DNA from: Bicyclus anynana
Lineage: Eukaryota > Arthropoda > Insecta > Lepidoptera > Nymphalidae
DNA: 64,000 nucleotides
NCBI RefSeq assembly: GCF_947172395.1
Contig: NC_069090.1
Coordinates: 12,910,329-12,974,328 of the forward strand
Direction of reading: 5' to 3'
In this document: positions 32,331 through 46,900 of the stretch, piece by piece
How the letters are laid out: every line of letters starts with the position of its first letter
Position numbering within the stretch: position 1 is the stretch's first letter
The notes under the pieces: model-generated
The model's input: the letters and a program-made list of their open reading frames with translations, nothing else
Told to the model about the DNA's origin: nothing
Databases searched by the model: none
Made by a program: the position numbers and the translations under genes

Positions 32331-32548
32331 ACCCCACCACCACGCTGGCCCAATGCGGATTGGTTGACTTCATCATTCAGGTTTCAGGTTTCCTCACGAT
32401 GTTTTCCTTCACCGATTGAGACACGTGATATTTAATTTCTTAAAATGCATACAACTGAAAAGTTGGAGGTGCATGCCCCGGACCGGATTCGAACCCACAC
32501 CCCCCCGGAATCGGAGGCAGAGGTCATATTCACTGGGCTATCACAGCT
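32330..32548 (-). repeat. SINE-A copy, internally deleted
   Basis: Reverse copy with CCACGCTGGCCCAATGCGGA, CTTCACCGATTGAGACACGT and the tRNA-like head GGACCGGATTCGAACCCACA. Confidence 0.78.
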
Positions 32549-32735
32549 CTGGGTTCAGTGTGGCAGAGAGAAAATCTTGGAGCAAATCCCGGGACTCGTG
32601 AACGGTGTGCAGGTTTAATTATCAACATCGTTCGTTCTGTGTTCGTTCTATTATCTCTGGTCAAAGATCCTAAAATAGCAGCTTTGGATACCCGTTCTCA
32701 TCTTATCTATATAATATATCAAAGATTTTATACTA

Positions 32736-32891
32736 TTAGTTACGTCACTAGCGCTCCGAAACTGAGGCGAACAAAAGTGGCTAATAATAGCCACTTTCGA
32801 AGCGCTAGCTAGTGACGTAACTAATCATTGTTTCTAACACGACGTGAAATTAAGTCTGTACTTAATTTCACGTCGTGTTGGAAACAATGAT
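32736..32891. repeat. Two adjacent long hairpins
   Basis: First: outer arms TTAGTTACGTCACTAGCGCT (32736) and AGCGCTAGCTAGTGACGTAA (ending 32824), inner arms AAAGTGGCTA/TAGCCACTTT. Second: 32-bp arms 32824-32855 and 32860-32891 with one mismatch and a 4-base loop. The two share the base at 32824. Repeat X follows immediately. Confidence 0.85.
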
Positions 32892-32899
32892 AGTTGTTT

Positions 32900-33110
32900 A
32901 AACAAACAGTACCTAAATATTGTCTTCGTTGTGCATTATATTTTTATTACAATGTCGAGTTGATGTATGTAATCTGGAAGTGTAAAAACCATGTTACATA
33001 AATATATAATGTAAGTAAACACAAAATTGTGCATGTGCACAAAATAAATTCAGATCACTTTTTGCGGTGATTTTGTAGGCACGTAATATATCTAATAGCA
33101 TAAAATCTTT
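32900..33110 (+). repeat. Repeat X, forward copy
   Basis: Matches 28590-28830; together with the reverse copy at 32140 it brackets the hairpin pair. Confidence 0.65.
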
Positions 33111-33111
33111 G

Positions 33112-33311
33112 ATATCTACGCTAATATTATAAGGAGGTAAAGTTTGTTGTATTGTAGGGTAATTAATCTCTGAATCTACTAAACCGATTCCAAAAATTCA
33201 TTAACCACTAGAAAGTCAGTTTATTTGTGAGTGTCATGGGCTACATTTTTTTCCTGTATCCTCACGCGAACGGGAATTACACGGGTGAAACCCCGAGGCA
33301 TCTGCTAGTAT
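33112..33311 (+). mobile_element. Helitron-like element
   Basis: Starts CTACGCTAATATTATAAGGA and ends GGTGAAACCCCGAGGCATCT + GCTAGTA. Confidence 0.7.
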
Positions 33312-33913
33312 ATTAGAGAAATTGTTGCTGTTCTAAGCAGATTGTAGAGATTTTGCTAGTATACCTTTCACACCCACTTTTATTGAATACAAATTCATCA
33401 CATACCCATTTACTTATATAAAAAAAAATATTGTGTTTTTATGATTCACAATACTTGTCAGGACAACTCAATTAACAAATCAAACTGTAACCAAAACAAA
33501 TCCTAGAATAGAATGACCTTGAGTGGAGTCGCGGACTTGTGATCGTTGCATGTAGGGTTAAGGACGTCCTTGATAGTTAACTAACACTCCCCTTTTTCAC
33601 TCAAGTCACTCTCCCCACCTATCCCAAGTAACCCATAAATAATTACACCAGCCACGAGTATACCGAAGCCAACCGTACGACGCCATATATCACCAGTCCT
33701 TCCCGCCTGATGGCTACTCCTCTTAACTCCCCTACTCTTTACGAAAACAAATCAACAAGAGATCGAGCGACGTCATATCCATCTCGGACTAGTATTTCCT
33801 GCAGTGTGTTATTCAGAGAATTCACTGTTCCATTTCATACTTTGCAGTCAACGATACAACCAACTTCATTGTGGTCGTATTGAAAATATTTACAGTTTCT
33901 GACATCGATATAA
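33312..33913. other. Intergenic B-C, unassigned
   Basis: No gene or repeat recognised; more GC-balanced than its surroundings (33520-33800), which may reflect a regulatory or unknown repeat segment. Confidence 0.35.
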
Positions 33914-34212
33914 ATCGTTAGATGGGCCCTTTCATACTAAGGAACGCACAATTTTATGTCATTACCCAAAGATGTGCACGCACATCTTATCTTAGTACGT
34001 AACAAGCGCATGCTGTGAGTGGACGTGGACTTAAAAAAATATTTTCTGTTTTTTTTTTAATTTTAATCCCTTAATTATTCCTTCGTGTTCATTTTGGAAG
34101 TGTTAAAACACAAGCCACAACATGAATAAAGAGAAATGTGTTACGAGAGATGACGTACTCAATGTACGAAACCAACGACAACTCCGCAACGCTTTGAGGC
34201 CCATCTAACGAT
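33914..34212. mobile_element. 299-bp MITE with 15-bp terminal inverted repeats
   Basis: 33914-33928 (ATCGTTAGATGGGCC) and 34198-34212 are perfect inverted copies. No ORF. Lies about 750 bp upstream of the gene C start codon. Confidence 0.72.
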
Positions 34213-34214
34213 CT

Positions 34215-34250
34215 ACGATCGATGGTTTCTGAACACTGAAGCCGGAACGA
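34215..34250 (+). promoter_or_regulatory. Possible 5' non-coding exon end of gene C
   Basis: ACGA|GTAAGT at 34250/34251 is a strong donor, and CTCTTTCAG at 34941-34949 is a good acceptor 13 bp before the gene C ATG. The pairing is inference only. Confidence 0.25.
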
Positions 34251-34594
34251 GTAAGTGTTACATTGCAAATATTATCATTCCATCAACAACATGTATTTTT
34301 GAATGATAATTTTTATTTCTTTTTAATCGTGGCCGTCAGCAGCACTGTTCACTTGCGCGTGTTGCAGACTCACGTAAGTTGAAAATTTTAAATAATTATT
34401 TTATTCATAACCATGTTACAAATAATTATTGATGATTGTTTTCTATAAATTCTGACTTAGCAACTGTGAGAAAATATTCAAAAACCATTCAATTTGAAAA
34501 TAATATGGTACACATCCTACCTACTCGTAATATACTCTTAAAAATCAAGGATTAGGCCCAGGCATCTCTTCCTGTCCGGTCGAATATGGAATAA

Positions 34595-34690
34595 TCTATA
34601 CTAATATTATAAAGCTGAAGAGTTTGTTTGTTTGATTGATTAAACGCGCTAATCTCAACTACTGGTCCGACTTGAAAAATTCTTCAAAAT
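34595..34690 (+). repeat. Lep1-like fragment, 5' part
   Basis: CTATACTAATATTATAAAGC through GGTCCGACTTGAAAAATTCT, then breaks off in a T-rich stretch. Confidence 0.7.
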
Positions 34691-34962
34691 TTTTTTTATT
34701 TATTTTTTTTTAAATACACAAAGTGTACAAAAGTTTTGTTTACATGGCGTGCGCTGCAAAAACTATTGATGTTAGAATAACATAATGTACTAGAACTTTG
34801 CAGAACACATCATTTTCTACAAAAAATGTCGCGACAGCATATATCTATCTTCTATATTTTAGCAGATTTTATATTTCTTTATTTTACCTTTTGTACTTTA
34901 TTAAGTTTATTTATAAAAATAAAGTTTTATAACTAAGATACTCTTTCAGAAAATACAATAAA

Positions 34963-37900
34963 ATGTCAGAATGGCATCACAGAACCGATGCAGTACACTG
35001 GTTTATAGATGATCTATCGTCTAGAGTGGTCGCTGAATCAGGTATCCCATGCGATAGGTATCATCTTGGAAAATTGATTTTAAAGAGCTTCAAAGATGCA
35101 CCGGAATTTATTTTACAGGTATAAAGTATTAAATTAAGTAAGAATCTAACTATACTACGTGCTACGGTGATACAGACAGATTGATTGATTGTCACAAACA
35201 TACAGGCTCACATACCAGTCAGGCTTATAATACCCCTCTTTTTGTATGGAAGGTTAATATATATACTAATATCATAAATGCGAAAGTAAGTGTGTCTGTC
35301 TGTCTGTTACCTTTTCACGACCAAACGGCTGAACCGATCAAGTTGAATTTTGGTATAATGGTAAATGGAACCCTGTAGCGAAACGTAGGTTACTTTTAAC
35401 CCTGAAATAAAAACAAAAAAGGGGTGAAATAGAAGTTGAAAGTTTGCATGGAAAGTCCTTCATTTAAAGTTACAGTTTATATTTGTTTTTAAATTATAAA
35501 ATACGAAATATAATGTGATTCAAAAATTTTTCAAATTAAACCCCTAAACTAGCGAGAGTAGGGGTTGAAAGCTTACATTGATTTCTACGCGGACGAAGAC
35601 GCGGGTGTTTGCTAGTACGTTTAAAACGAGTTTAGGAAAATGTTCCCTGCACGTTTAATTTTTATTTATGTATATTGAAGAAGAAAATCTAACTTTTTAA
35701 AATCCAGTAATAGCACAACGTGATTAATTGCTTTTAGTATCCTAACTATGAGTATTTTAGGAGAAATTCATGACTGTACGATTTACTCTTGTTAAATTAT
35801 AGGTTGACGGTGCAACGGGTGAATCAGAAACCTTTGGTTCAGCATTAAAAAGATCTGTACAATGTGCAAACGCATTCAGGAAATTTGGTGTAAACCATGG
35901 CGATGTGATAATTTTGATGGCGCCTAACCATATTCATCTTACTATGCCGATGTACGCAGCTTTTTATCTTGGCATTGCTGTTGCTGGAATTGATTGTACT
36001 TTAGGAGTTGGTAAGCATAACGGTTTTATTTCCCTATCTATACTAATATTATATAGCTGAAGAGTTTGCTTGTTTGTTTGGACGTTTGATTGAATGAACT
36101 AATCTCCAGAACTACTGGTCCGATTTGAAAAATTCTTTCAGTGTTAGATAGCCCATTTATCGAGAAAGGCTATAGGCTATATATTATCCCCGTATTCCTA
36201 CGGCGGGTGAAACCGCGCGGCGTCAACTAGTTAGTATTATAAATACGAAAGTAAGTCAGTCTGTTACCTTTTTACGGCTAAACCACTGAAATAATTTGGA
36301 TGAAATTTGGTGTACAGATAAATTGGACTCTGGAAAAGAACTTGGGCTACTTTTTATCCTGGGAAAATCATTCACAAACACAAATTCAGTTTTTCAGAAA
36401 TCCCACGGAAACCATGAATTTTTCCGTGACAAACCCTAATAACGTGTTAAATAATTTAATAATAACGTGTTAAAGCAAACAAACTTTCGTTTGTCCATTC
36501 GTTTATAACGAGTAAGTAGGATGTAAGATCGTACAGAGACGTCATACAAATACTATTCACAATTGCGACGATGGTAATTTAATAATTTTGATTGTAATAC
36601 ATCGAAATATACATTACATACATTCTCTATTTTATTTTATTTATTTGGGATCGAAAACAGTTGCGTACAATAATATTAATAAAACTTAAATTAAATTTAA
36701 AAACAAATGGTTTGCATACACAACCCACATCTCTATTCACAAGTAATATCTCTATCCACAAGTAATTATACAAAATGTAGATGGGGTGATAAAAATGATT
36801 TTCAAATTAAACTGTCTAACAAAGTACCTACTTTTATACAAGGAAAAGAAAATAATGATATAAAAAAAAGAAATGACACAAATTACAATAAAATCTATAT
36901 CTATACTAATATATAAAGCTGAAGAGTTTGTTTGTTTGTTTGATTGAACGTGCTAATCTCAGGAACTACTGGTCCGATTTAAAAAATTCTTTCAGTGTTA
37001 GATAGACCATTTATCAAGGAAGGCTATAGGCTATATATTATCCCCGTACTCCTACGGGAACGGGAACCACGCGAGTGAAACCGCGCGTCGTCGCGTCAGC
37101 TAGTATATAAATAAATACGTCATGCATCTCACAATTAAAATTATTAATCGCTTTTAATAATTTTAATTGTGATCTATCCCGATGTTCCAGATGAACTTCG
37201 AGACTCCTTTAAATTCAATGAACCAAAAGTAATATTTTGTCAAAGTGAAAGAGCAAAAGATGTTGAGGCAGCACTAGAAGGACTACCACATAAAACACAA
37301 ATTATTACATTTGGACAGGCGGATGGATTTACTAGTTTTACAGATTTTCTTCAAAATTATGGAAATGACGTAACAGAGGAAGATTTTAAGTAAGTTTTAT
37401 TTATTTTATATCAATCAATGATGTAACCAAGAATTTTTTTTCAAATGTAACTATACATATAGGTTGATCCTAACTTTAGCTTACATTTATTTATCTTAAA
37501 TGACTAAATGATTTTCAAAATGGAATTCCACCAAAAAATGCTCGTATAATGGGATGATGACTAAGTTTGAGTATACTGAATTTTGTGATACATTCGGGTA
37601 AATAAGGCCAATATTACTAATTTATACATAAAAAGCAAAGAGTGTCTGGATATTTGCAAAATAAATAAGATTATAAAATCTTTTATCGTAATTAGATGAA
37701 AATTCATACACTTTTAGCTTCCATACATTAAATGTGACATTTTTCAATACATGAACTATAAACATATGCGCACAAATAACAGAGATATTAGTAATTTTGT
37801 TTGAAGAAAACACATACAAATCTAACGATCATTATGACCTACGACGTCATTAAATCGTACCATTTTGTATGGGGTGTTTTTCAGACCCTTTAAATCCCTG

Positions 37901-40900
37901 TAGCTCTGAAAGTAATGATCGCAGATATCCTGTTACTTTTACAAAATCGCTTTAATATTAGCATACTCTTAATTTATATGCAATTAAAAAAAACTGCCAT
38001 CATACCTAATACAAACAGCTACCTACCAACAGTATTACAATAAAGATAAGATAGGAGCTGTACAGTGCACACTGCACATATTATGATAAAGTATTTGTTT
38101 TAGTGTGTGTCGTGTTACAAGATTACATAACACATACACACATCGTCATCAACCCAACCCACCCAAGTCATTAATTTATGCTTCATTAAACTACAAATTA
38201 CGACTAAGTGATGTCTTAATAATAAGAAAATTATCATCATCATCATTATCAACCCATATTCGGCTCATTGCTGAGCTCGAGTCTCCTCTCAGAACGAGAG
38301 GGGTTAGGCCAATAGTCCACCACGCTGGCCCAATGCGGATTGGCTGACTTCACACACGCAGAGATTGAAGATAATTCTCTGGTATGCAGGTTTCTTCACG
38401 ATGTTTTCCTTCACCGATTGAGACACGTGATATTTAATTTCTTAAAATGCACACAACTGAAAAGTTGGAGGTGCATGCCCCGAACCGGATTCGAACCCAC
38501 ACCCTCCGGAATCGGAGGCAGAGGTCATTTCCACTGGGCTATCACTGCTGCCTACATACATACATAACAGCAGCTAATATACTAGCAGATGCCCCGCGGT
38601 TTCATTCAAGTAGTTCTCGTTCCCTTGAGAATATAGATAAAATATAGCCTACCACACTCCCAAGTAACGTGACTAAGTCCTCATTCACACGAGAGGCACA
38701 GCGTAAATTTGTATTCTGGTTCTCTCTGAGATTCAGCCCCGACATGCAGATTGTATCATTTACATATGTCGATAGAGACAATACAGGTTGTGTAGAATTT
38801 TTCCGAATTCAGAATTTTCATACCCCCATCAATTTCTTAATCGCGATTTTAGCATTTTGGCATGAAAGAAATTTATATGGCAGAACAACGTCAGCTAATA
38901 GGTATATATAGCTTGGCAACTTCGTTCGTAACACTCCCGATGGTCTGCGCGGGCCGGGAGGCGTGTAGCGATGAATAAACCCAACGACTGATGCACCTCA
39001 CTTCCCCGCACGCACGATTTCACACCCGCGCAGTCTTTCCCTCCGTCGCCCGCATATAATGGGAGTGTCATCAACAAGCTTGCCAGACTATAATCATGTA
39101 TTCTATACTACTCAGAGCCGCAGACTTCGACACTAGTGACACGGTAGGGCTGTTAATAGCAACGAGTGGATCTACTGGATTGCCGAAATCAGCCGCTTGC
39201 ACGCATAAGAACTTGGCCATCTCAGTTATGTATAAATGGTAAATATTTTCTATACATACCTAAGAATTTGTTTTGCCAAAGCTGGATAGCCCAGTGGATA
39301 TAACCTCTGCCTCCAATTCCGGAGGGCGTAGTTTCGAATCCGGTCCAGGGTATGCACTTTTCAGTTATGTGCATTTTAAGAAATTAGATATCCCTTTAAA
39401 CATACGGCAATCAAAGACACTGGACATTTTTAAAAATGCCGTAAAGACTCATTATCTGGTGCAGTAAAGACGATCTGTATATATATTATTTCTTTTCAAT
39501 TATAATGTATTTATTAGTATATTTTCATATGTATTTTATTCATTATTGTAGGTATTTGTGTAATATTGTTTATGTATTAGGATGTAAATTATTTGTATGT
39601 ATGTGTATTACTAATACTATGGTTATTTTTGTTTTACGCCACCTGCTGATGTCCTTAAGTTTTCCTAAACCGAAGGTTGCCTGGAAGAAATCGCTACTTA
39701 GCGATAAGGCCGCCTTTTGTATGCTGATCTCTTCCTAATTTGTTTATTATTTCACTTGTTTTTGTCTTTGTGGTGTGCAAATAAAGTATATTTATCTTAT
39801 CTTATCTTTACCTTCTGATCAGTTTGAAGGCGGTGCCAAGCCGGTTTAAAATGCCTTATGGAAACACTAACAAACGCACTAGCCGACTCTACAATTTTCA
39901 AAAGTTCCCCTCAATTTCTCCAGGATGCCATCATCAAATCCTGACATGAAAAAAATGGGACCGCCCTGGAACCAAACCCTTCAAAACAAAAAAAGAATTT
40001 TTAAAATCGGTCCATAAATGACGGAATTATCGCTGGACATACATACATATTTAAAAAAAAAAAAAAAGCATACATACAACCGAACGTAGAACCTCCTCCT
40101 TTTTGGAAGTCGGTTAAAAACAATGTGAAACTACAAATTCCAATAAGCTCGAATATCAAAACGAAACACATTAAAACCCCAACTTTAAGTTTCTTCAGCG
40201 AAAGGGTCTAACGTGTTAGTCCTCCTTGCCTCGGAGACCAGGTTTAGGGTTCCGTTAAAATAGGCTGGTATTCATGATATTATATTGTTCGTTCTAGGCT
40301 TACTTTCGATCAATTCCCGACGCCAACGCGATTGCCAATCATCTTGTCTCCAATCCAGTGGTTCTCAGCGCTGTTCCTGTTTGTGTCTACTCCGATACTG
40401 AGGAGTTCCAGACTCCAGTCATCCCAACCTATGACGCAAGAGCATTCATATTACTTAATCAACAAGTATAGAGTAAGTTTATTAAATGACATTAAATTAT
40501 TGATAGCAAGCGGACGCCCAGCAGTTTCAATCGCGTAGTTCCCGTTTTTGTGGGAATATGGTTATAAAATATAACCCATGTTACTCGCTAATAACATAGC
40601 TTTCTATTGGTGCAAAAATTTTACAAAATCGGCTCAGTGGTTTCAAAAATATTGGACCTAGTATTTGTGATCGACTATGACTTTGATATTATTAAATTTT
40701 ATTTCAGCCAACATTTGCTATGACGAGTCCGAACATGTTGACGACACTGTTCAAAGCTGGTGATTGTGAACAGTGTGACTTCAGCTGTTTCGAGCTAATC
40801 ATTGCAGCAGGGAGTGGTGTACACCCAGGTCTTGTCAAACGAATGAAGGTATACCGCTTAATTAAATATTTAATGAGGAACATTCAAATAATGGGTAGTT

Positions 40901-43900
40901 GACTCATATCAAATTTAATATAAACAATATTATTTTCGTATGTAATATGGAATAATTTATTAAAAAAACTTAATTTAAAAAAATTTTCAAATTTTCCAAA
41001 CGTCAATAACACTGTCGTCCATTTTGTGACGTCATAATGTTACTTGATGTAGGTACTAAACGTCAAACTAATTAATAGCTAATATTTTTGTCAAACGTTC
41101 CGTTTGGTAAGGGGTTAGTTAACGTGACGTCAAGAAGCAGTTGAAATATAGACCATCATGGCCGACAGCGTTTTGGCTCGTATTGTGAAATCAATATTTA
41201 AAAATTAAAATTTTCATGTAACGGAAGCTGACATGTCGAGTAGAAACCGAAAGGGGTGAGGATTTTCATCCTCCTCCTAACAAATTAGCCCGCATCCATC
41301 TTAGATTGCATCATCACTTACCATTCGGTGAGATTGTAGCCAAGGAATTTTTGGGGCGTCTCTGTGTTCAATTTGAGTAGGGATTGGGGGTGTAACTGCA
41401 AATCTCTATGAGTGAGTGATTGGCGGCTCTCTTAAAGTAAATTTTTTGAGAGCTATTTCATGTGTTGGGATATTGTAAGCAGCTCTGTAGCTCTGTCAAA
41501 ATAAGCTTAACTACTAACAGTTTATTTTACCATTTACCAGGAAATTATGCCCAATACTAAAGTTATGGTCATGTATGGATTAAGTGAGTTATCCGGAATG
41601 GCCTTCAACTACGATGGATGTCTACCCACCTCGCTTGGCAGGCCTCTGCAGAGTATCCAAGCAAGAGTAAGTTATCATGAAAAACCAGTAGAACTTCTGG
41701 CGATGAATGAAAAACACATTATGTTAAATCAGCTTTACATGTTTGAAGTAACAAATTTAATTTAATTTAATACTGTTTATTACGTTGCACTCGAAATTTT
41801 AAACGAATATCCGGACAAATCAGTCCAGTTGGGTAGGTCCAATTTCTTGAAAGAGGTGAACCGCCGAATCCAATTTGGCCAGACAGCATTCGGGAAACTT
41901 CGCGATATATTTTCATCTGAAATTCCTCAGTGCCTGAAGACTAAAGTCTTCGAACAGTGCGTGATTCCGAGACTATGGGCCTCATAAGAAGGCTCAGAGT
42001 CACACAGCGGGCGATGAAACGAGCTATGTTAGGAGTATCTCTGCGTGATCGAATCAGAAATGAGGAGATCCGCAGACAAACCAAAGTCACCGTCGCTCAA
42101 CGTGTCGCGAAGGTGAAATGGCAATGAGTGGGTCGACCCCCCACCAGGCGGACTGATACATCAAGCGAGTCGCAAGTATTCGCTGGATGCAGGCGGTTTA
42201 GGAACCTGATGTTTGGAAGTCAGTCAAAGTCCTGTAGTGGACGTCCACGAAAATCCACGCTACGCCACTGTTTCCACTCGTAGGCAAAGACCCTATAGCT
42301 TGGCAAATTCGTTCGAAACACTCCCGATGGTCCGCGCGGGCCGGGCGGCGTGTAGCGATGAATGAAAAACCCACGACTAATGCACCTCACTTCACTTTCA
42401 CACCCGCATAGTCTTTCCCCTCGTCGCCCGCATATCATGGGAGTGTCATCAACGAACTAGCCAAGCTATAGCTACCATAAAGACTACTAGCGCTTGTGTA
42501 GGTACTGATCTATGACAAAAAAATGGATTGTCTGTAAAGTCGGTATACTGACGATAGTTGAACGTGACAATGTAAAAAAAACTGAGGGAATGGTAGAACT
42601 TTTCAAAAGAAAATGTTCGTTTTTCTAAAACACTGTAATAATCTTCATAGACTCCTTCATTTGTTGTAAAAAAAGTTGGCAACCCTAGAGCGAGAGAACC
42701 ACGCATGACGTCATCTTTTTTCGAATGTGCAGCCAGCTCCATCGAATTATAAGACGTTGTCACGTCAAAAAAAACGTATTGTTTGTGGTATTCAAAATTG
42801 TTATTGAAATAACGTATGCATCAGAAAATGCGAAGACACTGCCTCCTGTAACACAGTAGGTAATAACTAGCACAGGAGGCAGGGCTTCAACTTAATTTGT
42901 GATATAAAGTTTTGATGAATAAAGATTTATTATTATTATTATTACTTTACAGCTTGTTGATGCATCAACTCTAAAAGATGTAACCGAGCCTAATGTTAAC
43001 GGAGAACTGTGGGTCAAGGGACCGACAGTTTTTAAGGTAAGTAAGCCATAATCAATGGCCTTAATAAGCTGTTATGAGATATTCTTTCTATATTCTATAC
43101 TAATATTATAAAGATGTTTGAAGTTTGTTTGTTTGTTTTGTTGAACGCCCTAAATTTAGTTACTACTGGTGCAAATTGATTTTTTTTTTAAATATTGGAT
43201 AGTCCATTTATCCAAGAAGGCTATAATCCTATACTACTAATATTATAAAGGCGGAAGTTTGTGTGTAAGTGTGACAGTTTGTAAGTGTGTAAGTGTGTAA
43301 GTGTGTAAGTATGTTTGTTCCTCTTTTACGCTGCGGCTACTGAAGCGAAATGGCTGAAATTTGGAATGGAAATAGATTTTACTCTGGATTAACACATAGG
43401 CTACTTTTTATCCCGCAAAAATCCACGGTTCCTGCGGGATTTGTGAATACTGAATTCCACGCGAACGAAGTCGCGGGCGTCCGCTTGTATACCATAATAT
43501 AGCCAAAAGTAGCGGAGCATTAATGAAAAACGTAGAAAAATATTCTTTTTCTGAGCTAGCGATGTCACAGAAAACATATGCCGATGTGTCCAGCGAAATT
43601 GGTTCATCATCATCATCATCATATCAGCCGATGGACGTCCACTGCAGGACATAGGCCTTTTGTAGGGACTTCCAAACATCACAATACTGAGCCACCTGCA
43701 TCCAGCGAATCCCTGCGACTCGCTTGATGTCGTCAGTCCACCTGGTGGGGGGTCGGCCAACACTGCGCTTACTAGTGCGGGGACGCCATTCCAGCACTTT
43801 GGTACCCCAACGTCCATCGGCTCTTCGAACTATGTGCCCCGCCCATTGCCACTTCTGCTTCGCAACTCGCTGAGCTATATCGGTGACTTTGGTTCTTCTG

Positions 43901-46900
43901 CGGATCTCCTCATTTCTGATTCGATCACGCAGAGATACTCCTAACATAGCTCGTTCCATCACCCGCTGTGTGGCTATGAGCCTTCTAAAATTGGTTAAAG
44001 TTACACAAAATATGACCGAATTATTTCTCTACAAAAGACCTAAAATTTCCTCGTAGAAAAAGTCGTGAGTGTCCACTAGCATAATATGGTTTTATAAATT
44101 TTCTAGGGTTATTACAACAATCCAGAAATAACAGCGCAAACTCTCGTGGAAGATGGCTGGCTAAGGACCGGAGATGTAATGTACAGAGATGCTGCGTATA
44201 ACTTTTACTACGTTGACCGACTCAAAATTTTGCTTAAATATAGAAATCATCAGGTATTTACTTATTAATAAACACCTTATAATTTTTTTTTTTTTTATTG
44301 AGAAAGAATACAATAAGGAACTTAAGCTAACTTATCGTAATAACTATACAAATCATGCCCACGTGGAATGGTGGCAAGAATACTGGCTGCATTTCCGCGC
44401 TGGACAGCCAGGCTGATCATTTGCGCAAAAAATGAGCCAGCCCTTCTGTCACCAGTCGAGGCAACTAGCCGCGGTGAAATGGTACGGAAAAAATTTTTGG
44501 CACTGCGACTCCATGGCCCAAGGGTCTCCACGGCAAAAGGTACAAATATCTCTGTCAGAGAGGCATACTTGAGCCACTTACCGGTTTCAGCTTTTTCTGC
44601 TGCGGCTCCCGGTCTTGATTCTGTCTCCCTGATATGACACGGTGCTAATGTGTCGACGCATGTAGCGTCCCACATTAGGGCCCGCCCCATTTCCCAGGGA
44701 ACCAGCGTCAATCCATCAGGTCTCTTACCATCATCCCGACTGATTCCTAACGGCTCGATTAGCGCAGGAATATTTATGGTGAAATGAATTATTTTAAGAA
44801 ACTAAACGGTGTTAAGAAATTAAACACGTGTCTTAAACGGTGAAGGAAAAAACATCGTGAGGAAACCTGCATACAAAAGTATTTTCTTAATTCTCTATGT
44901 TTTTCTATATTCTCTAAGTCTGCCAATTCGCATTGGGCCAGCGCAATGGCTCAGCAGTGAGCCGAATGGGTTGTTAATAATGATGATATACACCTTGCTC
45001 ACGACATTACTGCCATGAATGTTGAGTCTAGAACTATTATTGGCGTATATTAACTATTATTTAACTTAAAACTTATACATGATTACATATTATATGATGT
45101 ATACTAAGTAAAATAAAAATAATGAAACAAAAAGGAACAGAGTAATAAAATAACAAAATAAATATAAATGGGAAACTAAATTAACAGGAAAAATCAAACA
45201 ATAAATACGAGTCAAACCGATTTAATGTAAATTTTTATAAGCTTTTAATAGAGTTTTGTATGATTATTTTTAATTTTGTTACCATAAACATTGTTAAAAG
45301 TGTAAATTAATATCAAATAAGAAATAACAAACTAATGCTAAGTATCTTTGATTGAAACAGTTTATTATCCCCAGATATCTCCTTTAGAAATAGAACGCGT
45401 TATAGTAAATCTACCAGGCGTGTTTGAAGTTGCCGTTACTGGGATACCTCACGAGGAGCATGGAGATTTACCAGTTGCCTGCGTTGTTCTATATGAGGGC
45501 TTTAAAGTTACCGCGCAAGAAATCAAAGATTTTGTTAAAGGTAATTCATTCTAAACAACCTAAGCTAGCACGTTTCGACGGCCTCCGTGGCGCAGTGGAC
45601 TTACAAGACGGAGGTCCTGGGTTCGATCCTCGGCTGGGCGGATTGAGGTTTTCTTAATTGGTCCAGGTCTTGCTGGTGGGAGGCTTTGGCTAGTTACCAC
45701 CCTACCGACAAAGACGTACCGCCAAGCGATTTAGTGTTCCGGTACCACGTCGTGTAGAAACCGAAAGGGGTGTGGATTTCATCCTCCTCCTAACAAGTTA
45801 GCCCAATTCCATCTTGCTAACTTATAAAGAGTAAAAATAAATAAAAAAACGTCGAGCCATGATAGCCCAGTGGATATAATGTCTTCGATATGCAGGTCGT
45901 TAGTTCGAATCCAATCCAGGGCATGCATCATTAACTTTTCAGTTATGTGCATTTTAAGAACTTAAATATCACTTGTATCAAACGGTGATGGAAAAACATG
46001 AGGAACATTGAGGAAACATGCATAGCTGAGAATTTTCTTAATTCTCTAGGTGTGTGAAGTCTGCCAATCCGCATTGGGTCAGTGAGGTGGCCTATTAGCC
46101 TAACCCCTTTCTGAGAGGAGACTCGTAAGGGTAATCAATTGTAAAAACCTCCCCGTATCCTGCAGGCTAATTAAAATTTTGACGTATGTTAGCTGTTGAC
46201 ATATACGAAATTGAGATTTGTCATCAGGTGTCTATTGACAAGCCTTCGTGGATATCATACAGTAGGTAAATGACATTTCTCAGTTGATATGATGTTTATT
46301 TTAATAGGTGTTAATAAAAAACTAATTAGTGAATAGGCTAGCTGGATTTTTTTTATTATTAAGTAACATTCACGTTAGCCAGTGGATATGACCTGTGCCT
46401 CCGATTTCAGAGGGTGTGGGTTCGAATCCGGTCCGGTGCGTGCACCGCCAACTTTTCAGTTGTGTGCTTTTTAAGAAATTAAATATCACGAGTCTCAAAC
46501 GGTGAAGGAAAACACCTTGAATTTTCTTAATTCTCTGCGTGTGTGAAGTCTGCCAATATGCATTGGGCCAGCATTGCTGAGCTCGAGTCTCCTCTCATTC
46601 TGAGAAGAGAGCCGAGCTCAGCAATGAGCCACATATGGGTTGATAACAACATACACGTTAGTCGGAAAAGAACGTTATTCCTACCATAAAACCTTCTGTG
46701 TTACGCATAAACCTTCATGCTGATTTCGTCATTACAGTGATTAAAATCCCTTGAACAATTTGAAAATTCTAACCATACACACAGTGAAAAGTGACTATGT
46801 TTTGTACTATGATATAATTAAGACTCTATACCTTTTTCAGAATCATTGACGGATTCGAAACAACTGAGAGGAGGAGTGATATTCCTAAAGCAGTTGCCAC

